Positions 11,474-22,028 of a stretch of DNA of 64,000 nucleotides are shown here, piece by piece; positions within the stretch are counted from its first letter, which is position 1, and the number at the start of each line of letters is the position of its first letter. This DNA is from Adenanthera pavonina (Eukaryota > Streptophyta > Magnoliopsida > Fabales > Fabaceae), in assembly GCA_026686845.1 (NCBI GenBank), contig JAIVEN010000009.1:40697001-40761000 (forward strand), in the 5' to 3' direction. The notes beneath the pieces are model-generated. The model was not told where the DNA came from. It searched no databases and was given only the letters and a program-made list of their open reading frames with translations. Made by a program: the position numbers and the translations under genes.

Positions 11474-12762
11474 TGTAACATCCATAAATTTTCATATATG
11501 ATTTTTAATACGGTTTATGTTTAGAATATAAGGAATGAAGATATACACTGAATAAATATATATAATGAATTATGATTTCAATAAGTTACATTGAATTCTA
11601 ATGAGCATACACTGAATAAAGATATACAATAAATAGTGGTTTCAATGAGTTACATTGAATTCTGATGAGCATACAATGAATGGAGATATATAATAAATAG
11701 TAGTTTCAATGAGTTACATTGAATTCTGATGAGTATACACTGAATAAAGGTATACAATAAATAGTGATTTTAATAAGTTACATTGAATTCTGATGAGTAT
11801 ACACTGAATGAATGTATACAATAAATAGTGATTTCAATGAGTTACATTTAATTCTTTTGAGTATACATTGAATGAAGATATATAATGAATAGTGATTTTA
11901 ATGAGTTACATTGAATTATGATGAGTAAACATTGAATGAAAGTACACAATGAATTGATGTCACTTGTTGGTCAAGACATCAACACTATAAATACCCCTCC
12001 CATTTCTTCATTTCAACACATCACTAGTTGAGAGTGAGAGTTGGGAGTAAGTGAGAGAAAGAGAAAGTCAAGGGAGAGAAAGAGAGTGTGAGTGAAAGAG
12101 AAGGAAAAGAAAGGAAGGTTAGCTTCAAGTAAGGTACTTAAAAAATTCAAGAAGGAAGACAAGCTGCTTTGCTCAGGATACTTTCAGTGGAGGTAGTATA
12201 TTATTTATTTCATGCATTTTCTGTGAATTAATTATGGATGTTATGTGATATTATTGGATGAGTTGTTTCAATGTAAATGTTTTGAAATGCTATGAATGTC
12301 TAGTATTAAGAGGAAACTCTGTTGAGATTTTTATAGATGCATGAAATATAAGTTATTTCGTTGTTTACATAACTACCTGATTATGAGCATGATTTGTATG
12401 AATGAATATATATACTACTGAGATTTCCTCAAATCTCACACCAAATGACTATCAATGTTAGGGCCAAGCACAAGCAAAGGCAAAGACAAGGAGGTGCTTA
12501 AGTAAGAAGAAGCAGGCTGGAAGATATTATTTTATATTAGAATAAATGTATTGAATTATGATGTTATGTTTTGGAACAATAGTCAGATAATTACAGTATG
12601 ATTGGATTGATTTTTATTAATTAAAGTAAGCTTTTAGTTAAGTTATTGTCTTTTGAGCAACCTAATTTTGAAAAGTTTAAAAGTTTAATTATTTTAGGTT
12701 TTTAATTCTTTCCGCCAGATATATAAAATATAATTAAAAGTCTAGTAAACTAAGGTGTTACA
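11474..12762 (+). mobile_element. Family B solo LTR with 64-bp internal repeats
   Basis: TGTAACATCC at 11474 and GGTGTTACA ending at 12762 bound a 1289-bp LTR flanked by the 5-bp duplication CTGTC (11469-11473, 12763-12767). The paralogous position in duplication copy 2 (about 27227-27240) lacks it, giving a natural empty site. Interior: tandem repeats at 11530-11960, then a TATA-like 'ctataaatacccc' near 11975 and a GAGA-rich leader at 12030-12120, which look like LTR promoter and transcribed leader. It is the same family as the minus-strand LTR at 46081-49780. Confidence 0.92.
11530..11960 (+). repeat. 64-bp tandem repeat array in family B LTR
   Basis: 'gttacattgaattct' or close variants start at 11585, 11649, 11713, 11777, 11841 and 11904, a period of 63-64 bp. 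Each unit contains 'gagtatacactgaatgaa' and 'atacaataaatagtg'. About six to seven units are present; the homologous LTR at 46081-49780 has about ten. Confidence 0.85.
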
Positions 12763-13020
12763 CTGTCTCCAAGGCATCTTCTGCATTCATATAGTCTCAA
12801 ACTTGAAATATATTGTACTTAAATGATTATAACCCCTTCCAGTAGAATTAACACCTATTAATTACAAATGATGTCTAATTAATTATATAATAATATTATT
12901 TGACAACAAATGATTTGTTGTTTTGATTTTATTAATTGTCATTTTCCGTTTTTAACCACCCTGAAAACCTAAATATTATATTATTGTTATTCCTTTTACT
13001 AGCAATAAGGACTAATCTCT

Positions 13021-13320
13021 GGGGGCGGAAATATGCTAAGTTAGGTTAGACTTTAGTTAAATAGGGTAGGCCTATATTGTAAACCTAAAGTCTGAGCTTG
13101 GTTTGTAAGTTTATATAAGACTTGTTTTTTTTAGTCTCAAGTCTAAACTTTCTAAAAGCTTGACTTGATCTGAAACCTATTTAAAAGCATATTAAAAATC
13201 AAAGCAAAAAAATCAACTGTAATTAGAAAAAAAACAGAGCTTCAAATTTTGAATTTCTAGTCACCAAACGTATAATTCAAATATATTCATCTTATAACCC
13301 ATGTATTTTAGCAACCCATA
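13021..13320. mobile_element. hAT-like MITE truncated by the duplication junction
   Basis: This matches the first 300 bp of the full element at 28361-28949 ('gggcggaaatatgctaag', then 'aggcctatattgtaaaccta'). It stops exactly at the tandem-duplication junction, 13320. Confidence 0.7.
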
Positions 13321-13483
13321 GTGATATGTCATTTTCACCACTTATTGATTGTATTATTAGTATTGCAAATTATATTATATTTAATGAAATGAGTGAAATT
13401 AATAGCGGTAAAATTAAAAATCTTAATTTTTTTAAAAGTTTAAAATTTTAATAAATATTTTTTAATATGCGTAAAACAACTTC

Positions 13484-13910
13484 TATAACATTCGGCCGCT
13501 TTTTTGGGATTAATGACTGTCTTCATAAACCAACATAAGCCCTTTTCGTTGTACTTTGTCCTCACTGACACACCTCCTTCCCAGGAGATCACCCATCCTA
13601 GAATCACTCCAAGTCAAGCACGCTTAACTAAGGAGTTCTTAAGGAATAGGCTACCGAAAAGGTAAGTGCACCTTGTTGGTATAGGTAGTACCTATCAATT
13701 CCTTTAAGCTATCCTTAACCATATAGTCCCATACCCATACAGTCTCTGAATCCCTCTCATTCCAGTATGCATTTGATTCATTCATATGCCCTTCCCACTT
13801 AGAAGCCTGCTAGGAGCCATTCCTTGTCCGTGCCTCATCACTTTTTAGCTCAAACCCCTTTTCTTGCACTGGCGATCACTCCCCACCCTCATCAGTGCCT
13901 GGATGTCACA
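13484..13910 (-). mobile_element. Solo Cassandra-like LTR with 5S-like domain
   Basis: The reverse complement starts TGTGACATCC and ends near '..ggccgaatgttata', matching the 437-bp LTRs at 53306-54760. On the minus strand, 13643-13573 holds a 5S rRNA-like stretch with 'aactccttagttaagcgtgc' and 'aggatgggtgatctcctggg', the signatures of Cassandra TRIM LTRs. Left flank 'acttc' (13479-13483) agrees with the unoccupied paralog (10736 on) and with 'tcttc' at 26120-26124, a one-mismatch TSD if the gypsy element entered later beside its right end. Confidence 0.8.
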
Positions 13911-13966
13911 TGTGTAACACCCCTCATGATATCTTTCTTGGTGGGAAAGGGGAAGGAGAGCCACGG

Positions 13967-16267
13967 TGTAACGCCCCTCATGATATCTTTATTGATTTTG
14001 TGTTCAGGATAAGAGGAAGTAGGACGGACATGGTTCAAGAGGAAACAGAAAAGGGGCTCCGCGCCGCGGCGAGGAGCAGGGCTGCCGCGGCGAGAGACTT
14101 CTAGTAGAGTTTTTCAAAAATTCTATGGAGGAGCGGCGGCGAGAATCGAGATTTTTGTTTAAAACCGGATCATTTCAGACGCTCGGACAGAAAAAAAACA
14201 AAAGGAAACCGAGGGAGATCGCGAGAGAGCTGTGCTAGGGTTTGGTTTTCCGGCGTCCAGGGGTAATTTCAGACCGAGGGAGCTTGGATTTAAGTTGGTA
14301 AGTTACTTTTACACCTTCCTCTCTGTTTTTATTCGGTGGAAATATGGGGTTTTTGGTTTTGAGGTTGGGTTTTCGGTTTGTGACGAAATCCACCGAATGA
14401 AATGGTTTAAATGAGGTTAATAAAGTATGTTTCGATGTTCTGGATGATTGGATTCGAGTTTGGAAGGGTTTATGTGTGATTTGAGCTTAACCCTAGGTTG
14501 TTTTCGGTTAGAACTCTTGGGAATCCGATATGTATGTATTTGAGTAGTATTTGAAGGGTCCCTAAGAGTTTATTGATGCATGAAAGGGGTGTTGGAATTT
14601 TGGGTTAAACCTAAAGTGGTTAGATTGTGATATTGTGATTATGGGTATATTATGTTAATGGGAGAATTATGTATTATGAAGGTTATTTGGTTAGCTGTGT
14701 GGGGCTCAAGGGTATTGAAGTTCAAGAAAGCGTGTGGAACTTGCCTGAGCGTGGTATTGACAACCTGAGGTAACCGGGTGTTTGTTTATGTGGTTCTATA
14801 CGATAGTATGTATAGTTATGTATATATGCATGTCTTTTTCATACCACGATAGTGATATATGTGTGTGTTGTTTTTATATATCGTGGTATGCGTATAGTAT
14901 ATGTGATATGATGTGATGTATAGACGTTATGATGATGATGATGATGATGATACATTAGCATCACCACATGTTATTGTTACATCGATATATATGACGGATA
15001 AAGTGGTGATGATGTGATAATGTATGATATATGATGATAAATGAAATTGTTAGGGAGAATAAGGTTGGAGTATGTGATGTATGTATATGTTAGGGAGGAT
15101 AAGGGTGGATTGTATATGTGTGTTAAGGAGAATAAGGATGGGTTATATGTATATGTGTGTTAGGGAGAATAAGGATGGGTTATATGTACGTGTGTGTTAG
15201 GGAGGATAAGGATGGAAGTCCCGGAGAGGACGACATACATACCATGCATTTTACATTGCATTCATATGTTATATGATTCATATCTGTATATATATATATG
15301 TTTATGTGTGGTTGATCCCGGTTACTGAGACATTGTCTCACCCCACCCTCTTCCATGACTAATCCTTTCAGGTGAAGGTTCTGGCACTAGTCCGGAGATA
15401 CAAAGAGAGTAGCTGTGTACGTGGGAAGTCTATGTAGTGTTTGTATTTTTGGTTAATGTATTATGTGCTAAGTAGGGTAGAAAGTGTGTATTGGATATAT
15501 GAGATTGATAGGATGGTTATGGATGAGTGTATGTTTGAGTATGTTTTATGGAATGTGTTATGTTGGTGTTCTGAGAGTGTTCGGTATGTGGATGTTGGTA
15601 TGGTAGTATTTGTGAGCCCAGTGACTTGGGGCCTGGTTGTTGTGTTTTAGGGCCTGTAGCCCATCTTGTCATGTTGAGGTTCAAGGGGGTCAAAACTCAG
15701 AGAAGTGGTTCCTTTGAGGTGAAACCTCTTTAGACAGGTTGGTTTGGAGATTTAAGACCTGTATGAATGGTCTCTGAGTAACCAGTTGTCTTTGGTGATA
15801 ATTGGAGTTGGTTAGTATTGAGTTTTGGTCCATAAGTGGCCAACACAGTGTAGGGTGTCCAAAATCTCTATTCGGAGTTGGATTGAGGTGAAAGTGGTGT
15901 CTGTGATTAGATTGGGACTAGATTGACTTCTAGGAGTTGGAATCAAGTCAATCGGAGGTCGGAGCATAAAATTATGCGCGTTGGAAGTTCACCCCAAAGT
16001 GTTGAAGTGCTGATGTGGGACATCAGCAAGGGGGCACCGCGGCGCCAGCAGTCCAGGCCGCGACGCCAGCCGTCTAGTAGCGAGGCATGTTCAGAGGAAG
16101 CTGGAGCCGTGGCGGTGCTGTAGCGGCCGCGGCCCCAGCCCAAAATTTGGTGATTTGAGTTTCATTTCCGCTGGTTTGAGGCTGTGAGATGTTGTTTAGA
16201 GTTGTTTGGGTTATGAAAGGTTGTATTTCGTGAGTTTTGGTTATGTTGGTGGAGGTAGGATGTTACA
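13967..16267 (+). mobile_element. Family A solo LTR nested in the 5' LTR
   Basis: TGTAACGCCCCTCATGATAT at 13967 and AGGTAGGATGTTACA ending at 16267 (2301 bp) are flanked by the duplication CACGG (13962-13966, 16268-16272). The interior is complete: leader with 'gagcttggatttaagttggt' near 14280, ATG-microsatellite near 14930, minisatellite at 15050-15212, 'ttactgagacattgtctcac' near 15321 and the GC-rich segment at 16000-16135. Confidence 0.93.
15050..15212 (+). repeat. TTAGGGAG-type minisatellite inside LTR
   Basis: Five units of about 35 bp start 'gttagggagaataagg' or 'gttagggaggataagg' at about 15048, 15090, 15121, 15159 and 15197, separated by 'ttatatgtatatgtgt'-like spacers. The same array, with a different unit count, occurs in the LTRs at 56767-56880 and, inverted, near 20-60. 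Confidence 0.75.
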
Positions 16268-17207
16268 CACGGTCTGAACATTAATGTTACCTTTGGCCGG
16301 GTGCACTAATGGGAGGTGAGCTTGGTTTTAGCTATGTGCGAGGAAGACATGCATATCATTCATTTCACATTGCATTTATGAGTTGCATGAGATATATGTA
16401 TATATATATGTGTGTGTGTGGTTGTCCCCGGTTACTAAGACATTGTCTCACACCCCTCTCCCATGAACTAACCTTTCAGGTGATGGTTCTGGCACTAGTT
16501 CGGAAAAGACGCGGGAGTAGGTACATGCGGGGGAATAGTGTATGTAGTATTTGTAAATTGGATATTGTATCTTATGCCGAGTAGGTTAGAATGGTTTGTA
16601 CTGGATGTATGACATTGATAAGGATTGTTATAGATGGATGTATGGTTATGTATGTTGTGTGTATGCGTTATGTATGATTAAAGTTGGAATTGAGTTAGAT
16701 TGGTGTGTTTTAGGGTCTGTAGCCCATTTGTCAAATAGGGGTTCCAAGGGGTCAAATCTCATAGGAGTAGTTTCTTTAGGGTGAAACCTCTTTGGACAAG
16801 TTAGTCTAGGGGTTTTGGACCTGGATGAATGGTCTTTGAGTGACCAATTACCTTTGGTGGCAATTGGAGGTTGTTAGTGGTGAGTTTTGGTCAATGAGTG
16901 GCCAAAATGGTGTCAAGAGTCTAGAATCTCCATACGGAGTTTGATTAAGGTGAAAGTGATGTCTATGGCTAGATTAGGACTAGATTGACTTGTAGGAGTT
17001 GGAATCAAGTTAATCGAAGGTCGGAGCATAAAGTTATGTGCGTCGAAAATTCAACCCGAAGCATGAAAGTTGTTGATATGGAATAGGGGAAACCGGAGCT
17101 AAGGCGATACAGTAGCGACCATGGCCCCAACCCTATTTTTGGTGTTTTAGGGTTAATTGAAATTTTTGGTCAAGTCTGGAGGTGTCAAGAGGTAGGGTAT
17201 CACATTT

Positions 17208-17220
17208 TGGTATCAGAGCA
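17208..17220 (+). promoter_or_regulatory. Primer binding site, initiator Met-tRNA type
   Basis: TGGTATCAGAGCA begins three bases after the LTR end. This is the usual plant retrotransposon primer site complementary to the 3' end of methionine initiator tRNA. Confidence 0.9.
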
Positions 17221-17349
17221 ATGGTTTTGGGCCATTGTTTCTGCTTGAAGTTCTTCTTGGCACAATTTTAAATACATAGACTATATTCCCACTGCAATGT
17301 TAGTCCAGGACCATATAATTGAATATGTTGTTGCTTGTGTGTAGGAAGA

Positions 17350-18600
17350 ATGTCTCAAAGAGGAAGACCGAGTAATAGTGATCTCATGAGGCAGATGCAT
17401 GAGATATTGGCTGGCCTCAGTAACCAGGTGAATACTCAGGGGGAAACATTGAACAGGTTGCAATAGCTAATGGATAGGCAAGAGCATTAGGAAGTGAATG
17501 AAGAGGCATGCATGTTTGTGGATTTGAATACAGGAGAGGGTGAAAATATGGTGGAGCCCGAGAGAGCCCAAAGAGTTGGAAGAAGGGGTATCTCTTCGCA
17601 ATTAAGGGACTTTCGGAAGTTCAACCTTCCGGCTTTCGTAGGTACCATGGATGTTTTACTGGCTGAAGATTGGATAGAACAATTGGAGAATATCTTCAGT
17701 TTGATGGATTGCACCTCAGAGCAAAGGGTGCAACTAGCGGTATTTAAGCTGGAGAAAAAGGCCAAGCGTTGGTGGAGGAGTGTTTTCCCAAGTGTTAAAG
17801 CGATGAATCCTCCTATAAACTAGGAACAGTTTAAGGAATGGTTCTTTGCACACCACATCCCTGCAGCCTTAATGATGCAAAAGGAGGCCGAGTTCTTAAC
17901 TTTTCAACAAGGGAATCTATTGGCGGATGATTACATTGATCAATTTTTGGGCTTAGCCAAGTATTCCACTTATTTGAATAATTACCTTGACGATAGGTGG
18001 ATGGCTCAGAGGCTGTTCGAGGGAGCCCATCCAGAGATTAAGGAGCGGTTATCTGTGATGGAGTTTGTGTCCTTTAAGGACTTGTGTGCTTAGATTCGTG
18101 CCTTATACAGACCGATGAAGGAGGCCGAGGAGCATAGAAGGAATTCCATGATTCGGGCTTTTTCTCACCTAGGACCTATAGGAGGAATCAGTGAAGGAAA
18201 TGGTTCAGGTAGTGGTAGGAGCGGTAGCAGTACAGGTTCTAATGGAGAAAGAGGTCGCCATAATAAAGGCCATCATGGTAGAGGAAGAGGCAGGTTTGGC
18301 AGAGATCAGTCCAACAGAGGTCTTTGGCAGAGGACACTTTTATCGAGGAGGCTTTGAACAGGAGAGTTCTTGTCAGAGTAAGTATGCAGGAAGGGAGTCT
18401 GCTCCATCTTAGTATAGTTTAGGTAGTGCATCAAATCCGTACACACAATGCGGGTTTAGACATGGTGACCGTCCATGTTTGATTTGTTATAATTGTGGGA
18501 GACCGAGTCATATGTCACGAAATTGTTGGGAGCCAAGGTGTGATGAAGCGATGAGGAGGCCCACGATGCCTAGACGAGTCTTTGCCATCACCTGACAGGA
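17350..18600 (+). pseudogene. gag: gag of the gypsy element, disrupted
   Basis: The frame opens with ATG at 17350 (MSQRGRPSNSD...). The retrotransposon gag domain is recognisable at 17560-18110 ('FRKFNLPAFVGTMD', 'ADDWIEQLE'-like ALAEDWIEQLE, 'KRWWRS', 'FLTFQQGNLLADDYIDQF'). A basic GR/GN-rich linker follows at 18190-18310. A CCHC zinc knuckle CYNCGRPSHMSRNC lies at about 18487-18528. In-frame stops occur near 17464, 17488, 17821, 18091 and 18412, and a frameshift near 18320-18330 moves the reading to the next frame. Several stops are explained by CAG to TAG or TGG to TAG change, as expected for methylcytosine decay. Gag would form the virus-like particle and bind the element RNA. Confidence 0.85.
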
Positions 18601-21600
18601 AGCGGATGTAGTGCCTAATCTGATTAGAGGTAAACTTAAACTCAATGGTTACACTATTCATGCTTTGTTTGACTCAGGTGCATCGTATTCCTTTATTTCT
18701 TTTGATTGTGCTCGGAGATAGGGTATTATGGCAATGGGGTTGCCTTTTGAGTTGTTAGTGTCCACACTCATGGGAGTTTCAATAAGACCTGCTCAAGCTT
18801 GCCTTAACTGTGTGGTTCATTTTGACCATCAAAGCACTACCCTAGATCTAATTTGTTTGCCGTTGCAAGAGATTGATGTAATAATTGGGATGAATTTGTT
18901 GGAGGCGAATAATGCCATTCTCGATTGTGCTTGGAAGACTGTGTCTTTGCCTATAACTATCCCTAGTGTTGAAGGGGATGAGAATGTTTGTTTGTCCTTT
19001 GCCCAAGCTGACAGGTATCTGAAGAAAGGATGTCAAGGGTTTCTGGTTTTCTTCTCTGTGAACATGGATATGGAAGGAGGTGTCAGAAGATATCCGGTTG
19101 TGAATGAATTCCCTGATGTGTTTCCAGAGGAGATTACCGGTTTGCCACCACCATAAGAACAGGAGTTTTTCGTCGATTTGGTGCCTGGGACAAGTCCTAT
19201 TTCGAAGGCTCCGTATCGAATGGCACCATTTGAATTGAAGGAACTCAAGAAGCAGATTGAGGATTTGTTGAAAAGAGGTTTCATTAGACCTAATGTCTCA
19301 CCTTGGGGAGCTCCAGTACTGTTTGTCAAGAAGAAGGATGGTAGCCTCAGATTGTGCATTGATTATAGGTAGCTGAACCGAGTGACGATCAAGAATAATT
19401 ATCCTTTGCCGAGGATTGAAGACTTGATTGATCAGTTGACAGGTGCCTCCGTATTCTCTAAAATCGATTTGAGGTCAGGATACCATCAATTGTGAGTGCG
19501 TGCTGAAGATGTCCTTAAAACGGTATTTAGAACTCGATATGGTCAATATGAATTTCTCGTGATGCCATTCAGGTTGACCAATGCCCCGGCAATCTTCATG
19601 GATTATATGAGTAGGGTGTTTCATCGTATTTGGATAAATTTGTGGTGATTTTCATTGACGACATTCTGGTCTACTCCAAGAGTAAGGAAGAGCATACACT
19701 CCATCTTCGGATTGTGTTGCAAGTATTACGGGATCACCAACTGTATGCTAAGCTCAATAAGTGTGAGTTTTGGCTACGGGAGGTGAAATTTCTGGGTCAT
19801 ATGATTTCTGCAGAATGAGTGATAGTAGACCCTAGCAAAGTTGAAGTGGTGTTGAATTGGAGAGACCGCGATTGGTGGCTGAAATTTGAAGCTTTCTGGG
19901 ATTGGCTGGATACTACCGAAGGTTCATTAAGAGATTCTCTCAGCTTGTTATGCCATTGACTAGACTCACCCGTAAGGATCGATCTTTCATTTAGGATGAC
20001 CAGTGTGAGAGGGCATTCCAAGAGCTGAGGGTTTGTCTGACGTCCACCCCAGTGCTCATTATCCCTAACCTAACGGAGCCATTCACAGTTTATACGGACG
20101 CCTCTAAAAGAAGTCTAGGGTGTGTTTTGATGCAACAAGGTAGTTGTGGTGTATGCTTCAAGGTAGTTGAGACCTCATGAGGAGAATTATCCTACTCACG
20201 ATCTTGAGTTAGCGACTGTAGTGTTTGCCTTGAAATTATGGATGCATTATCTCTATGGCGCTCAGTTTGAGGTGTTCAGTGATCATAAGAGTTTGAAGTA
20301 TTTGTTTGATCAGAAAGAGCTGAACATGAGGCAAAGGCATTAGGTTGAGTTCCTGGTGGACTATGAGTTTGCTTTGAAGTATCATCCTGGGAAAGCCAAC
20401 ATTGTGACGGACATGTTGAGTAGAAAATCAATCCATATGGCCACAATGATGATAATAGAGCAACAGTTGTTAGAAAGCCTGAGAGATATGGAGTTATCCA
20501 TTAATATCCATCTTGGAGTACTAGTAATGAGTTCCATCAATGTAACAAGCGATTTATTGAGGAACATTTGCTATGCTCAGATGGAGGATGACTATCTTTT
20601 AGGCATTCGGGAACAGATTGAAATGGTGGAGACCCAGGATTTTGATATTTTGGAGGATGGTATCATCTGTACCGTATTTGGATTTGTGTGCCAAATGTTG
20701 CAGGGTTGCGAGAAATTATTTTGGAGGAAGCTCATAAGAGTAGGTGCACTATTCACCTAGGTACCACCAAGATGTACCAAGATTTCAAGCGTGGTTATTG
20801 GTGGCCAAGAATGAAAAAGGACATCGCAGAGTATGTGGCAAGATGTCTGATTTGTCAGAAGGTAAAAATTGAGCACCAATTGCCTGCTGCTACGTTACAA
20901 TCTTTGCAAATCCCAAAGTGGAAATGGGATAGCGTTTCCATAGATTTTGTGATAGGATTATCGAGGACCTCTTCAGGACACAATGGAATATGGGTCATTG
21001 TGGATAGGTTGACAAAGTCAGCCCATTTTCTTCCAATTCAGGAGACTATTTCAATGGAAAAGTTAGCCCAATTGTATGTGAATGAGGTTGTGAGGCTGCA
21101 TGAAGTCCCGATGAATATTATGTTGGATAGAGATCCTAGGTCTACATTCAGGTTTTGGAAATCTCTCCAGAAGGACATAGGTACAAAATTGAGTTTCAGT
21201 ACTGCTTATCACCCTCAATCTGATGGGCAGATTGAAAAGACTATTCAGACTCTGGAGGACATGCTGCGGGCTTGTGTTCTGGAGAATAAAGGCAATTGGA
21301 ATCAGTTTCTACCGTTGGTTGAATTTGCCTACAACAACAGTTTCCACTCGAGTTCGTAAATGGCTCTATATGAAGCGTTGTATAGCAGGAAGTGCAGGTC
21401 CCTATTGTGTTGGGTCGAACTTGGTGAAAGAAGTCTTTCGGGCCCAAATATTGTGGATCAAACCTATCGGTAAATAGAGAGTATTCGACAAAAGCTTCTT
21501 ACTGCTCAGAGTCAACAAAAGAGTTATGCGGATAAGAGGAGGAGACCATTGGAGTTTGATGTTGGAAATCATGTGTTTTTAAAGGTCACTCCTACCACTG

Positions 21601-21981
21601 GTGTTGGAAGATCGATTCAAGCCAAGAAGCTCACTCCTTGGTATATGGGTCCATACCAAATTTTGGAACGAATTGGGCTAGTAGCGTATCGAGTAACGCT
21701 ACCACCTAATCTTGCTAGATTGCATGATGTTTTTCAAGTGTCTCAACTCAAGAAGTATCATCTGGATCCATCTTATATAATAGATGATGAAGTTGTTCAA
21801 GTGCAAAAGGATCTAACTTTTGAGGTCATGACGTTGCAAATTCTGGATGTAAAGGAGAAGCAGTTGAGGAATAAGACCATTAAGTTGATGAAGGTCATAT
21901 AGAGCGGCTTGACATCCAATGATGTCACATGGGAGACTGAAGAATCCATGCAAAGGAAGTATCCAGAAATTTTTTGTTGAG
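18601..21981 (+). pseudogene. pol: pol of the gypsy element: PR, RT, RNase H, IN, chromodomain
   Basis: Aspartic protease: LFDSGASYSFISF at about 18667. Reverse transcriptase: 'PYRMAPFELKELKKQI' from 19211, 'VSPWGAPVLFVKKKDGSLRL' near 19292, catalytic FIDDILVYSK near 19651. RNase H: TDAS near 20095 and 'DHKSLKYLF' near 20281. Integrase: zinc region 'H..H' to CLIC near 20767-20860, then the DDE core with 'DSVSIDFVIGLSR' near 20930, 'LDRDPRST' near 21125 and 'YHPQSDGQIEKTIQTLE' near 21209. Chromodomain-like end at 21810-21960. Stops near 18594, 18720, 19154, 19370, 19494, 19816, 20341, 21357 and 21900, plus frameshifts near 19628, 20140 and 20700, show the gene is non-functional. In life it would copy and integrate the element. 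Confidence 0.88.
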
Positions 21982-22015
21982 GTAAGAGTTGAAATTTTGA
22001 GGATGAAATTTTTAT

Positions 22016-22028
22016 AAGGAGGGGAGAG
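22016..22028 (+). promoter_or_regulatory. Polypurine tract
   Basis: The purine run AAGGAGGGGAGAG immediately precedes TGTAACACCC of the 3' LTR, the expected site for plus-strand priming. Confidence 0.85.

Larger units (their letters stand above)
10581..13320. repeat. Tandem duplication, copy 1
   Basis: The segment from 'gtgatatgtcattttcac' at 10581 to 'tttagcaacccata' at 13320 is repeated directly from 13321 to 28656. After removing the solo LTR (1289 bp plus 5-bp TSD) copy 1 is about 1446 bp; copy 2 without its inserted elements is about 1440 bp. The junction 13320/13321 joins the middle of a hAT-like MITE to the middle of a Stowaway-like MITE with 2 bp of shared 'ta'. No gene was seen inside. 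Confidence 0.85.
13913..17204 (+). mobile_element. 5' LTR of the gypsy element, deleted and interrupted
   Basis: TGTAACACCCCTCATGATAT starts at 13913. After about 30 bp the LTR jumps to 'gaaaggggaaggagagccac', which lies about 1.2 kb into intact LTRs (23300 in the 3' LTR), so an internal deletion occurred. A full solo LTR (13967-16267) is inserted at 'cacgg'. The LTR resumes at 16268 and ends 'aggtagggtatcaca' at 17204 just before the primer site. Identity to the 3' LTR in the shared 3' third is roughly 93 percent by eye. Confidence 0.8.

Noticed and set aside
15050..15212. Interstitial telomere-like TTAGGG units
   Set aside because: Plant telomere repeats are TTTAGGG in tight tandem; here TTAGGGAG occurs once per 31-35 bp minisatellite unit inside an LTR.
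16309..16584. 91-codon frame in LTR
   Set aside because: Lies in the LTR microsatellite and signal region; the homologous stretch in other LTR copies is interrupted.
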